DNA of 64,000 bases from Bacillota bacterium. GTDB taxonomy: Bacteria > Bacillota > Clostridia > Tissierellales > Sedimentibacteraceae. The stretch spans positions 372,001-436,000 of the forward strand of contig JAEWJT010000016.1 of the NCBI GenBank assembly GCA_023386345.1, in the 5' to 3' direction. Positions 53,090-62,899 of the stretch are shown here, piece by piece (the first letter of the stretch is position 1; every line of letters begins with the position of its first letter). The translations under genes were made by a program, and so were the position numbers. Below the pieces are notes generated by a model. That model ran no database searches. It saw only the letters and a program-made list of their open reading frames with translations, and had not been told where the DNA came from.

Positions 53090-54862
53090 ATGAGTAAAGG
53101 CGTAATAAAAAAAGTTGCTGGTCCATTGGTTATTGCTGAAGGAATGAGAGATGCGAATATGTTTGACGTTGTTCGTGTTAGTGAGCAAAGATTAATCGGT
53201 GAGATAATTGAAATTCACGGTGATAAAGCCTCAATTCAGGTTTATGAGGAAACCTCTGGTATAGGGCCTGGTGAAGCTGTTGAATCAACTAATCATCCTT
53301 TAAGCGTAGAATTAGGACCGGGACTTATTGGTAATATATTTGATGGAATTCAACGTCCTTTAGTAGATATAATGGATGCTATAGGTAATAACCTAAGTCG
53401 TGGTGTTGATATTTTATCTCTTAACAGATCAGCAAAATGGAATTTTAAGCCGATTGTCAATGTAGGTGATTCTATTGAAGCAGGAGATATAATCGGTTTA
53501 GTAAATGAAACAGAAATAATCGTGCATAAAATAATGATTCCAGTTGGAATTAAAGGTATAATCAAATCAATAAATGAGGGAGATTATACAGTTGAAGAAA
53601 CTATCTGTACAGTAGAACGTGAAGACGGTACAGTAACAAATGTTAACATGCTTCAAAGATGGCCAGTTCGTGTAGGCCGCCCATATAAGGAAAAATTAAC
53701 ACCTGATAAGCCTCTTGTAACGGGACAAAGAGTTATAGACTGTTTATTCCCAATGGCTAAGGGTGGAGTTGCAGCTGTTCCGGGACCATTCGGAAGCGGA
53801 AAGACTGTTGTTCAGCATCAATTGGCTAAATGGGCTGAGGCTGATATAGTTGTATATATAGGCTGCGGCGAGCGTGGAAATGAAATGACGGACGTTCTTA
53901 ACGAATTCCCTGAGTTAAAAGATCCAAAAACAGGACATTCATTAATGAAAAGAACTGTTCTTATAGCTAATACTTCGGATATGCCGGTTGCCGCTCGTGA
54001 GGCATCAATTTATGTAGGTATAACAATAGCAGAATATTTTAGAGATATGGGATATTCTGTAGCTCTTATGGCAGACTCTACTTCAAGATGGGCCGAGGCA
54101 CTTCGTGAAATGTCTGGTCGTTTGGAAGAGATGCCTGGTGAGGAGGGTTATCCTGCTTACTTAGGTAGCCGTCTTGCACAATTTTATGAAAGAGCAGGAA
54201 AGGTTATAGCACTTGGTAAGGATGGCAGAGAGGGAACTCTATCAGCTATAGGCGCAGTATCACCTCCAGGTGGAGACTTCTCAGAGCCTGTAACTCAAGC
54301 AACACTTAGAATAGTTAAGGTTTTCTGGGGACTTGATTCAAATCTAGCATACAGAAGACATTTCCCAGCAATAAACTGGCTGACAAGTTACTCGCTATAT
54401 GTAGATAGAATGGGTAAATGGTTTGACAGCAATGTTGATAAGAATTGGACTAATCAAAGAGCTCGTTTCATGAGACTTCTGTCTGAAGAAGCAGGACTTG
54501 AAGAAATTGTTAAGCTTGTTGGTATAGATGCCCTGTCAGCAGCAGAGAGATTAAAGCTTGAAGCAGCTCGTTCAATAAGAGAGGATTTCTTGCATCAAGA
54601 TGCTTTCCATGATATAGATACTTATACACCGCCGTACAAGCAAAACAAAATGATGGAGCTTATCCTTAACTTCTATGATGAATCGGTTGAAGCTATTAAT
54701 CAAGGTGCAACTGTAGATGATATAGTTAAATTGCCTGTTAAGGAAAAAATCGGAAGATATAAATATACACCTAATGAAAATGTAGATAGAGAATTTGACT
54801 TAATAATGAAAGATATAAGCGAGCAGATTGATAAATTATTAGTAGAAGAGGAGGAAAACTAA
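53090..54862 (+). CDS. ntpA: V-type ATPase catalytic subunit A
   Basis: A 590-residue subunit that hydrolyses or makes ATP. The P-loop is GPFGSGKTVVQHQ, followed by VYIGCGERGNEMTDVL and SRWAEALREMSGRLEEMPGE. The about 90-residue non-homologous insert that separates A subunits from F-ATPase beta chains is present before the P-loop. I chose the ATG at 53090, with AAGGG 8 nt upstream, over the frame opening at 53063. The stop overlaps the B subunit start by one base. Confidence 0.96.
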   Translation: MSKGVIKKVAGPLVIAEGMRDANMFDVVRVSEQRLIGEIIEIHGDKASIQVYEETSGIGPGEAVESTNHPLSVELGPGLIGNIFDGIQRPLVDIMDAIGNNLSRGVDILSLNRSAKWNFKPIVNVGDSIEAGDIIGLVNETEIIVHKIMIPVGIKGIIKSINEGDYTVEETICTVEREDGTVTNVNMLQRWPVRVGRPYKEKLTPDKPLVTGQRVIDCLFPMAKGGVAAVPGPFGSGKTVVQHQLAKWAEADIVVYIGCGERGNEMTDVLNEFPELKDPKTGHSLMKRTVLIANTSDMPVAAREASIYVGITIAEYFRDMGYSVALMADSTSRWAEALREMSGRLEEMPGEEGYPAYLGSRLAQFYERAGKVIALGKDGREGTLSAIGAVSPPGGDFSEPVTQATLRIVKVFWGLDSNLAYRRHFPAINWLTSYSLYVDRMGKWFDSNVDKNWTNQRARFMRLLSEEAGLEEIVKLVGIDALSAAERLKLEAARSIREDFLHQDAFHDIDTYTPPYKQNKMMELILNFYDESVEAINQGATVDDIVKLPVKEKIGRYKYTPNENVDREFDLIMKDISEQIDKLLVEEEEN

Positions 54863-56232
54863 TGCCAAGAGAATATAAAACTATTCAAGAGGTTGCTGGT
54901 CCTCTGATGCTGGTTCGCGGAGTAGAAGATGTTAAGTTTGACGAGCTTGCTGAGATTGTTTTAGGTAATGGAGAGGTTAGACGCTGCAGAGTTTTGGAAA
55001 TAGATGGCGGAAATGCTATGGTTCAGCTGTTTGAAAGCTCAACAGGTATAAATTTAGCTCAGAGCAAGGTTAGATTTTTAGGAAAAAGCATGGAGCTTGG
55101 AGTATCTTCAGATATGCTAAGCCGTGTATTTGATGGACTTGGAAGACCGATAGACAATGGTCCTGATATACTTCCAGAAAAAAGACTTGATATAAATGGT
55201 TTGCCTATGAATCCAGTTGCAAGAAACTATCCGCAAGAGTTTATACAAACTGGAGTATCTGCAATAGATGGACTTAACACACTTGTTAGAGGACAAAAAT
55301 TGCCTATATTTTCAGCGAGTGGATTGCCACATGCTGAGCTTGCTGCTCAAATTGCACGTCAAGCAAAGGTTGTAGGAACAAATGAGCCTTTCGCCGTTGT
55401 ATTTGCAGCTATGGGTATAACATTTGAAGAAGCTAACTTTTTTATAGAAAGCTTTAAATCAACAGGAGCTATTAACCGTACTGTCATGTTTATGAATTTG
55501 GCTAATGACCCTGCGATAGAGCGTATTGCGACTCCTAAGATGGCTTTGACAGCAGCAGAATATCTCGCATTCGAAAAGGATATGCACGTTTTAGTAATAT
55601 TAACAGATATAACCAACTATGCAGATTCATTACGTGAGGTATCGGCAGCTCGTAAAGAAGTTCCTGGTCGTAGAGGATATCCTGGATATATGTATACTGA
55701 CCTTGCTGCTATGTATGAAAGAGCTGGAAGACAAAAAGGAAAACAGGGAAGTATAACTATGATTCCTATCTTGTCAATGCCAGAGGATGATAAAACACAT
55801 CCTATACCAGATTTAACCGGATATATAACTGAAGGACAAATAATTTTAAGCCGTGAGCTTTATCGTAAGAGTATTCAGCCACCAATAGACGTATTGCCTT
55901 CTCTGTCAAGATTAAAAGACAAGGGTATAGGTCAAGGAAAGACACGTGCAGACCATGCAGGAACTATGAATCAGCTATTTGCAGCATATGCAAGAGGTAA
56001 GGAAGCAAAGGAACTTATGGTTATACTTGGAGAAGCTGCGCTTACTGATATAGATAAGCTTTATGCTAAATTTGCAGATGGTTTTGAAGAAGAATATGTT
56101 TCACAAGGATATGATAAAAACCGTGATATAGAGGAGACTCTAAATCTTGGCTGGAAACTATTAAACATACTTCCTAAATCGGAGCTAAAAAGAATCAAGG
56201 ACGAATTCATAGAACAATACTATGGAAAGTAA
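54862..56232 (+). CDS. ntpB: V-type ATPase subunit B
   Basis: A 456-residue non-catalytic nucleotide-binding-fold subunit that alternates with A in the head. It lacks a Walker lysine; the matching region reads FSASGLPHAELAAQIARQA. SLREVSAARKEVPGRRGYPGYMYTDLA is highly conserved. Its start codon overlaps the last base of ntpA, with GAGGAGG upstream. Length is standard. Confidence 0.96.
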   Translation: MPREYKTIQEVAGPLMLVRGVEDVKFDELAEIVLGNGEVRRCRVLEIDGGNAMVQLFESSTGINLAQSKVRFLGKSMELGVSSDMLSRVFDGLGRPIDNGPDILPEKRLDINGLPMNPVARNYPQEFIQTGVSAIDGLNTLVRGQKLPIFSASGLPHAELAAQIARQAKVVGTNEPFAVVFAAMGITFEEANFFIESFKSTGAINRTVMFMNLANDPAIERIATPKMALTAAEYLAFEKDMHVLVILTDITNYADSLREVSAARKEVPGRRGYPGYMYTDLAAMYERAGRQKGKQGSITMIPILSMPEDDKTHPIPDLTGYITEGQIILSRELYRKSIQPPIDVLPSLSRLKDKGIGQGKTRADHAGTMNQLFAAYARGKEAKELMVILGEAALTDIDKLYAKFADGFEEEYVSQGYDKNRDIEETLNLGWKLLNILPKSELKRIKDEFIEQYYGK

Positions 56233-56246
56233 AGGGGGAATTCTAA

Positions 56247-56906
56247 TTGGCAAGAACACAGATTAACCCTACAAGAATGGAATTGACAAAGCTTAAAAGA
56301 AAACTTGTGACAGCAGTTCGCGGACACAAGCTTTTAAAAGATAAAAGAGATGAGCTTATGAGACAATTCCTTGATTTAGTACGAAAAACTAAGGATTTAC
56401 GTGAAAAAGTTGAAAAAGGTATAAATTCTGCCAATAAAAATTTTGTGTTGGCAAGAGCAAGCATGACTGACGAAGCGGTGAATGTCGCTTTGATGGCACC
56501 AAAGCAAGAGATAAGCCTTGAAGTGTCTAAAAAGAATGTCATGAGTGTAGAGATACCACAGTTCACATATAGAACAAAAACGCCGGATTCTAGTGATATA
56601 TATTCATATGGATTTGCTTTTACATCAAGTGACTTAGATGATGCAGTAAAATCTATGCAGGATATATTGGAGGATTTATTGCTGCTATCAGAGTCAGAAA
56701 AGTCTTGTCAGCTAATAGCTTCTGAGATAGAAAAAACAAGACGTCGTGTTAATGCTCTTGAGCATGTAATGATTCCTGATTTAAAAGAAAACATCAAGTA
56801 TATAAGAATGAAGCTTGATGAAAATGAGCGTAGTACACAAATTCGTTTGATGAAAGTTAAGAATATGATTCTTGAAAAGGCTCATGGATACAGTGAAAAA
56901 GAGTAA
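56247..56906 (+). CDS. ntpD: V-type ATPase subunit D (central shaft)
   Basis: A 219-residue protein with two long helices that form the rotating coiled-coil shaft. The N-terminal region INPTRMELTKLKRKL is a family signature, and the C-terminal RRRVNALEHVMIPDLKENI is equally conserved. It starts at TTG with AAAGGGGG 8 nt upstream. It is the last gene of the operon and is followed by a terminator 15 bp later. Confidence 0.93.
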   Translation: MARTQINPTRMELTKLKRKLVTAVRGHKLLKDKRDELMRQFLDLVRKTKDLREKVEKGINSANKNFVLARASMTDEAVNVALMAPKQEISLEVSKKNVMSVEIPQFTYRTKTPDSSDIYSYGFAFTSSDLDDAVKSMQDILEDLLLLSESEKSCQLIASEIEKTRRRVNALEHVMIPDLKENIKYIRMKLDENERSTQIRLMKVKNMILEKAHGYSEKE

Positions 56907-56920
56907 ATAAGAAATAATTA

Positions 56921-56966
56921 AAATAGCAAAAGAAAGAGGGCTTTTCTCTGACTTTTGCTATTTTTA
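56921..56966 (+). terminator. Terminator of the V-ATPase operon
   Basis: AAATAGCAAAAG (56921-56932) pairs with CTTTTGCTATTT (56952-56963), with T following. Confidence 0.85.
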
Positions 56967-57150
56967 ATAAGCGATAACATTTTATATGTAGCTTAGAATT
57001 CTATTGTTATAGCTAATTTGAAGTTAAGATTTAATATAGACAATTATAATGTAACTTGATATAATATAAGAAATCTAAAAGGTGTTTTTGATATAATATA
57101 TTATAAACATTTAAATTTAAAATATAATTTATCTATAATGGAGGAATAGA

Positions 57151-57669
57151 ATGTCATTTTTTGAACTTATTAATAAAAGAGAGAGCTGTAGAGATTTTAG
57201 CGATAAAAAAGTGGATAAGGAACTATTAGTTAAATGTATTGAAGCTGCACATATAGCACCATCTGCTTGTAACTCACAACCTTGGAGTTTTGTAGTAGTG
57301 AATAGCGAGCAAAAAGGTCCACTTATTGCCAAATGCCTACAAACTGCTGGATTTAATAAATTTGCAGATAATGTTCCTGCGTTTATTGTTATTTGTGAAG
57401 AGGAAGCTAAATTAATTGGTGGTGTAAGTCAAAAATATGCCCAGGGAGATGTTGGTATAGCAACTGCAAGTATTTGTTACGCCGCAACAGAGCTTGGATT
57501 ATCCACTTGTATAATGGGCTCAATTGATCATGAAATGCTCAAGGAAATATTAAATCTTCCAGAGAATAAAAATATTCGCCTTGTTTTAGCAGTAGGCTAT
57601 GCAAGTAATGATAAAATACGCAATAAAGTAAGAAAACCAATTGATGAAATTATGACTTATATTGGATAA
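57151..57669 (+). CDS. Nitroreductase-family FMN protein
   Basis: A 172-residue flavoprotein of the nitroreductase family. The N-terminal RESCRDFSDKKVDKELL with APSACNSQPWSFVVV makes FMN contacts, and GDVGIATASICYAATELGLSTC with VGYAS near the end complete the pattern. Such enzymes reduce nitro, quinone or other electrophiles with NAD(P)H; the natural substrate here is unknown. GGAGG lies 7-8 nt before the ATG. It is monocistronic, bounded by two terminators. Confidence 0.87.
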   Translation: MSFFELINKRESCRDFSDKKVDKELLVKCIEAAHIAPSACNSQPWSFVVVNSEQKGPLIAKCLQTAGFNKFADNVPAFIVICEEEAKLIGGVSQKYAQGDVGIATASICYAATELGLSTCIMGSIDHEMLKEILNLPENKNIRLVLAVGYASNDKIRNKVRKPIDEIMTYIG

Positions 57670-57693
57670 TTTATAATTTGCTGAAAAGACATT

Positions 57694-57750
57694 AAGACAT
57701 ATATTGCATGATTTGTATAGATAAATCATGCAATATATGTCTTATTTTTA
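57694..57750 (+). terminator. Terminator after the nitroreductase gene
   Basis: A 21-bp perfect inverted repeat (57694-57714 and 57723-57743) with an 8-nt loop is followed by ATTTTTATT. Confidence 0.9.
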
Positions 57751-57831
57751 TTGCTTTTAAAATATATTTACTTTATTATTAATTTCTTGTAATACCTAAA
57801 TATTTATTTACTATGGAAATATTTAGAGTTT

Positions 57832-57849
57832 TATGATAATATTATCATA
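57832..57849. promoter_or_regulatory. 18-bp perfect palindrome upstream of the macroglobulin-like gene
   Basis: TATGATAATATTATCATA is fully symmetrical. Its core TGATAAT-ATTATCA looks like a Fur-type box without the usual central base. It lies 46 bp before the start codon, so it could be an operator, but AT-rich palindromes also occur by chance. Confidence 0.35.
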
Positions 57850-57894
57850 TTAATTAAGAATATAATTTAATAAATTAAATTGTAAGGAGCAAAT

Positions 57895-60800
57895 ATGTAT
57901 AAGAAAATCAGAGTAATTATAATATGCACACTGTGTGTATTGATGGTTTTGACTTCCTGCAATAGACAAAATAAAATAAACCAGACCATTGAAAATAATC
58001 CCGTAAATGATATCAATGCAGCTAAAAGCTATGAGCTTGTAGCATCAAAGACAGATAATCAAGGGATTGAACTTTCATCAGCATTTCAATTATCATCTAT
58101 TAAAGAAATAGATAATAGCTTTATTAAAAATAATCTGCAAATAATACCTAAGACAGATTATAAAATTGAAAAGCTTTCAAACACAAGCTACAATATTATC
58201 CCAACTGCCAACTTGGAAAATAACAAGGTATATCAAGTAAAGCTAAATAGTCCAGAAGGTCCGTATTCTTGGGCGTTCCAAACTAAAAAACAGTTTAATG
58301 TTGAAAGCACTATACCTTCTGACAATAGTCAAGGAGCTCCTGTAAATACTGGTATAGAGATGTATTTTAGCATGGGTAATTTAGAAGCTATAGATAAATA
58401 TTTTTCTATTAGTCCTCAGGTTAATGGAAAATTTATCTACAATAAAAATAGTGTTGTTTTTGTTCCTGAAAATGAGTTGGAATGGGGTGGTAAATATACT
58501 ATTACAATAAAAAAAGGTTTTGGGGTAAAGGATAGCGAAGAAAAACTTTTAGAGGATTTTGTATTTAGCTTTGAACTTCAAGCATCACATGGCGGTGAAC
58601 CGTATAATAGTGAAAGATTGATAAATATCTATGAAAACAATAGAAAAATAATTAAAGGATATTTTGATAGAAATTTAATATCTAACGAATTCAAGATAGA
58701 TATTTATAAATTTAATAATGTTGATTCCTTTAGCAGTAGTTTGAAGAATTTTTATGAAACAAGAAAAGTTAAGGAGAATTTTGAGAATTCAACTACACTC
58801 GCAAAGGTAAATACTATTTATCAAACTCCTTATCTATATGAAAATTCACAAGATGAAGGACTGTTTGAACTTCCTGAGGAGCTTGAAAAGGGATATTACT
58901 TGCTTAGTATTTCTTTAAAAAATGATACTAAATATACTTTCCATCAATTCTTGCAAGTAAATGATATGATGATGTACAATGCTGTTTTTTATAATGAAAT
59001 TCTGCTATATGCTATTGATGCCAAAAACAGCCAAGGTATTAGCAATGCTGAGGTTTTAATTAATGATAAAAGTGTTGGTAAAACTAAGAATGATGGAATT
59101 TTATCAACTAGCATTGACATCAAGGAATTTAGAAAGACTATAAACATTATTAGATTAAAAGCAAATGGGTATAACGACTTTGTATATGTAGAAGATTTAA
59201 AACGTAGCCCATATAGGTGGGGAGGATACTATGATATTGACAATGAAAGATATAAGTATCTTTCATACACTTATACAGATAGAAATACTTACCTACCTAC
59301 TGATAAAATAAATGTGTGGGGATTTGCAAGATTTAAGAATGATACAAGGGTTAAGAAAGTTAAGTTAGAGTTAGTAGAGCCAGGGACTAATATAGTTCTT
59401 GAAACTAAGTATGCAGATTTAACTGATATAGGAACATATAAAACTGAGTTTTCATTAACTAACTATACTAATAGTTATGGTAAGATATATGTGTATCATA
59501 ATGATATGCTGATTGATGATAAATATTTTGAAGTGAAAGAATATACAAAGCCTATTTATCGTATAGAAGGTAAATTTGATAAAGAATTTGTTTATAGTGG
59601 TGAGCCATTAAAACTTAGTCTTAGCGCAAGTTTTTTCGACGGTTATCCTGTTAAAGGTGCAGAATTAAGATATGGTGATAATGCAGATATTTATTATGCT
59701 GGTGTAAGTAATTACAAACTTGCGACGCTAGATGATAATGGTGAGATAACTTTAGATATTGATACAAATAAAGTAAGCACAAACTGGAGACCTCAACCGG
59801 TTACGATATACAGTTCAAATAATGAAGCTGAAGATGTAAATATTAGGAATTATAATAGTTATACAGTTTTTCCAAAGCATCAGATGCTTGAGGTTGAGCG
59901 TGATAAGAATGAGGCAGATTACTTCTCTATACTTTTGCATGAACTTGATAATTCATTATATGGCACTGATAAGTATCAAGGTTATGAAAGCTTGAGGGGA
60001 AAAGCTTTAAATTCCGATACTATGAAAGTTGATCTTATGGAAAGCTATTATGTAAAGCGTAAGGTTAGCGAGTATTATGATTTTATTAACAAGATAAATG
60101 TTGTAAATTATGAATATGATTTAGTGACCAATGTTATATTTAAACAAGTTTTTTCTGTTGAAAATGGTAGGTGCAGGATACAGATACCTTCTTATAATCC
60201 TGAGAGATCCTATAGCGTAATTGTAAGCTATGATGATAATAACGGTGGAATTATTGAGGAAGCCTCTGTGGGTTGGTTAGAATATCCATATTATCCATAT
60301 AGACAAAATTACTATACATTAAATGATCATAAGAAATATGAGCCGTACAGAATAAATGAAGATATTAATCTTACATTGCAGTATGGTAAAGAAGATGTTA
60401 AGAATGAGAGTAATGATAAGCTCGTAATTCTAGCAATGAATAATGGTTTGCTTGAATATATGATTTCTGATGAAACTGTAGTAAATAAAAAGTTTAAAGA
60501 AGATTATATACCAAACATCTATCTTACAGGTGCTTATATTAAAGGCGGATATATTTATCCAATTGATTATGACTTGCGTTTAACGTATGATTATACAGAA
60601 AAACAAATATTTTTCGATATTGTAAGTGATAAAGAAGAATATAAGCCTGGGGAAGAAGTTTCACTTGATATCAAAGCTTATGATGAGAATAAAAAACCAG
60701 TAGTTGCAGATGTCAATATAAGTGTCGTAGATGAGGCATATTTTGCCGTATTTCCTCAAGATGTTAATACGGCAAAGGAGCTATATCAGTATACATATTA

Positions 60801-62760
60801 TACTGGTTTAATTAAAACATACCTTTCAAATAGTGATATAAGAATTGATAGCGGAGCTGAAAAAGGTGGCGGTGGAGATGGTTTTGAAGGTATACTCAGA
60901 GAAAAATTTAAAGATACTAATGTGTTTGAGACTATTAAAACTAATAAGGACGGTAAGGCTTCACTTAAGTTTAAATTAGCTGATAACATAACATCTTGGC
61001 GTATAACCTGCCAAGCGATAAGTGATAATAAATACGCAGGAAATGCAAAGAAAAACATTGCTGTTAGTTTGCCATTCTATATTGATATGATAATGTATAA
61101 AAAATATCTCATAGATGATGATATAAGTGTCTCTCTAAGAGTATTTGGCAAGGATACTGTTAAAGATGAAGATGTAAAATATAAGGTAGTAATTAAAAAT
61201 AAAGATACAAATAAAGAAGAAGAGTTTAACCTAGATAGTAAAATTGGTGCATATGCTAATATTAACATTGGTAAGAAGCCTGAGGGTACTTATGAAGTTT
61301 ATGTTTATGCTTCATCTGATAAGTTTAAAGATGCTATCAAGGAAGAATTTGAAGTTGTAGAATCATTTGTATATTTTAACAATTCAAATACCTATAAGCT
61401 CACCAATAACACTTCTTTAGACAAAGTATATTCAAATGCTGTTATAAACTTATATAATGATAGTGAATCTGATTTCTTTAATTCGCTTAGGAATATTGTA
61501 TGGAGCAGTGGAAGACGTATAGATCAAAGCGTTTGTTCATTAATGTCTATAAAATATATTAATGAATATTTTGGACTTGATTGGTACTATGATGAAGAAG
61601 AGTTAATTAGTTTGCTGAATGAATATCAAGATTACAGGGGCGGATATAAACTATTGCAATACTCTGATGTAGATGTTGAAATTACAGCTAAGATTGCTAA
61701 TAGTATAGATAATGAAGCTGTTTATAAGAACGCAAAGATATTATTTGAGAAAACTTTAGCTAATGAAAATTATGATACTAAGATTGCAGCAGCACTTTGG
61801 GGACTTGCAAAGGATAAAGAGCCTGTATTGTTGAAAATTTATGAATTATTAAATAAATCATATTTGTCAATAAAAGATAAGATATATTTATGTTTAGCAT
61901 TAACAGAGCTTGGTGATAATAACACAGCCGAAAAATATTATAAAAAAATAATTGATAATAATGTAAAGACATTTGGTGAATATTTATACCTTGAGAGTTT
62001 TGCTGAATCTGATGATAATTATGAGCTGACGGCCCTTATGTCTGTTTTAGGAGTTAAACTTAAAGACTTTAAAAATAGTGATAAGTTTTTTAAATATGTT
62101 TATAAAAATCCTTCTAAGTTAAATTTATCAAACTTTGAGCAGCTCATTTATATAATGAATAGAGATATCTTATCTATAGATGAAGTTAAGGATTTGTTTG
62201 GAGAGATAACAGTTACTGTAGGAAGTGATGTAAAAAATTATAAGTTGAAGTTATTTGATATTGCAAAATTTTCTGTGAAGAAGGAGGATGTTGGAAATAT
62301 TAAATTTAGCAATATAAAAGGTGACATAAAGTGTGTTGTTAATGCTTTGGGAAATAAGGATGATTTACAGAAAAATAAGAGTGATGAATTGAAAATTGAA
62401 TTAAGTTATTCGGCGGAAAATAGTAATTCTAAGCAAAATACATTTAAACAATCCGATTTAATAAAGGTTACGATAAAACCAAGCGATGTAAATGAAATTG
62501 GTTACTGTGAAGTAACTTATGTGTTGCCTTCTGGATTTAGATTTGTAAAAACAGATAAGGAAAATAGAGCTTGGTTGAATGAGGACGGACAAAAGCTAAG
62601 ATTCCAATTTAGCTATTCGGTAAACTACCCTCCAAAGCCTATTATATTTTATATGCAGGCAGCTCAGAGAGGAGAATATACAGCTGATTTTTCTGTAATT
62701 AAGGATATGATGTCAGATAGGTTAAATTATGTTGAAAAATCAAAACTAATTATAGAGTAA
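57895..62760 (+). CDS. Alpha-2-macroglobulin-like lipoprotein lacking the thioester
   Basis: A 1621-residue exported protein. The signal peptide ends in VLTSC, a lipobox, so Cys22 should be lipidated and the protein anchored outside the membrane. Ig-like domains (about residues 55-225, with YKIEKL... and PVNTGIEMYFS) are followed by macroglobulin domains, the central SWRITCQAISD region and a helical thioester-type domain (about 1200-1430). The position where homologues have CGEQ or CIEQ reads GRRIDQSVCS, so the thioester cannot form. Bacterial homologues are thought to trap proteases at the cell surface. No penicillin-binding protein 1C gene, a common partner, is next to it. AAGGAG precedes the ATG. 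Confidence 0.87.
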   Translation: MYKKIRVIIICTLCVLMVLTSCNRQNKINQTIENNPVNDINAAKSYELVASKTDNQGIELSSAFQLSSIKEIDNSFIKNNLQIIPKTDYKIEKLSNTSYNIIPTANLENNKVYQVKLNSPEGPYSWAFQTKKQFNVESTIPSDNSQGAPVNTGIEMYFSMGNLEAIDKYFSISPQVNGKFIYNKNSVVFVPENELEWGGKYTITIKKGFGVKDSEEKLLEDFVFSFELQASHGGEPYNSERLINIYENNRKIIKGYFDRNLISNEFKIDIYKFNNVDSFSSSLKNFYETRKVKENFENSTTLAKVNTIYQTPYLYENSQDEGLFELPEELEKGYYLLSISLKNDTKYTFHQFLQVNDMMMYNAVFYNEILLYAIDAKNSQGISNAEVLINDKSVGKTKNDGILSTSIDIKEFRKTINIIRLKANGYNDFVYVEDLKRSPYRWGGYYDIDNERYKYLSYTYTDRNTYLPTDKINVWGFARFKNDTRVKKVKLELVEPGTNIVLETKYADLTDIGTYKTEFSLTNYTNSYGKIYVYHNDMLIDDKYFEVKEYTKPIYRIEGKFDKEFVYSGEPLKLSLSASFFDGYPVKGAELRYGDNADIYYAGVSNYKLATLDDNGEITLDIDTNKVSTNWRPQPVTIYSSNNEAEDVNIRNYNSYTVFPKHQMLEVERDKNEADYFSILLHELDNSLYGTDKYQGYESLRGKALNSDTMKVDLMESYYVKRKVSEYYDFINKINVVNYEYDLVTNVIFKQVFSVENGRCRIQIPSYNPERSYSVIVSYDDNNGGIIEEASVGWLEYPYYPYRQNYYTLNDHKKYEPYRINEDINLTLQYGKEDVKNESNDKLVILAMNNGLLEYMISDETVVNKKFKEDYIPNIYLTGAYIKGGYIYPIDYDLRLTYDYTEKQIFFDIVSDKEEYKPGEEVSLDIKAYDENKKPVVADVNISVVDEAYFAVFPQDVNTAKELYQYTYYTGLIKTYLSNSDIRIDSGAEKGGGGDGFEGILREKFKDTNVFETIKTNKDGKASLKFKLADNITSWRITCQAISDNKYAGNAKKNIAVSLPFYIDMIMYKKYLIDDDISVSLRVFGKDTVKDEDVKYKVVIKNKDTNKEEEFNLDSKIGAYANINIGKKPEGTYEVYVYASSDKFKDAIKEEFEVVESFVYFNNSNTYKLTNNTSLDKVYSNAVINLYNDSESDFFNSLRNIVWSSGRRIDQSVCSLMSIKYINEYFGLDWYYDEEELISLLNEYQDYRGGYKLLQYSDVDVEITAKIANSIDNEAVYKNAKILFEKTLANENYDTKIAAALWGLAKDKEPVLLKIYELLNKSYLSIKDKIYLCLALTELGDNNTAEKYYKKIIDNNVKTFGEYLYLESFAESDDNYELTALMSVLGVKLKDFKNSDKFFKYVYKNPSKLNLSNFEQLIYIMNRDILSIDEVKDLFGEITVTVGSDVKNYKLKLFDIAKFSVKKEDVGNIKFSNIKGDIKCVVNALGNKDDLQKNKSDELKIELSYSAENSNSKQNTFKQSDLIKVTIKPSDVNEIGYCEVTYVLPSGFRFVKTDKENRAWLNEDGQKLRFQFSYSVNYPPKPIIFYMQAAQRGEYTADFSVIKDMMSDRLNYVEKSKLIIE

Positions 62761-62766
62761 ATACGA

Positions 62767-62795
62767 GGAGATAGGTAAATGTTTCTCCTATCTCC
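62767..62795 (+). terminator. Hairpin after the macroglobulin-like gene
   Basis: GGAGATAGG (62767-62775) pairs with CCTATCTCC (62787-62795), 6 bp after the stop codon. There is no T run, so it may be a stability hairpin rather than a terminator. Confidence 0.4.
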
Positions 62796-62899
62796 AATAT
62801 AATTATAAAGGAAATAGACAGGAGAAATGTTAGTTTGTGTTTTTATAAAAGGCATTAGAGAAGCATATACAGTGTATCTACGTTATTACGGAGGAAAAA

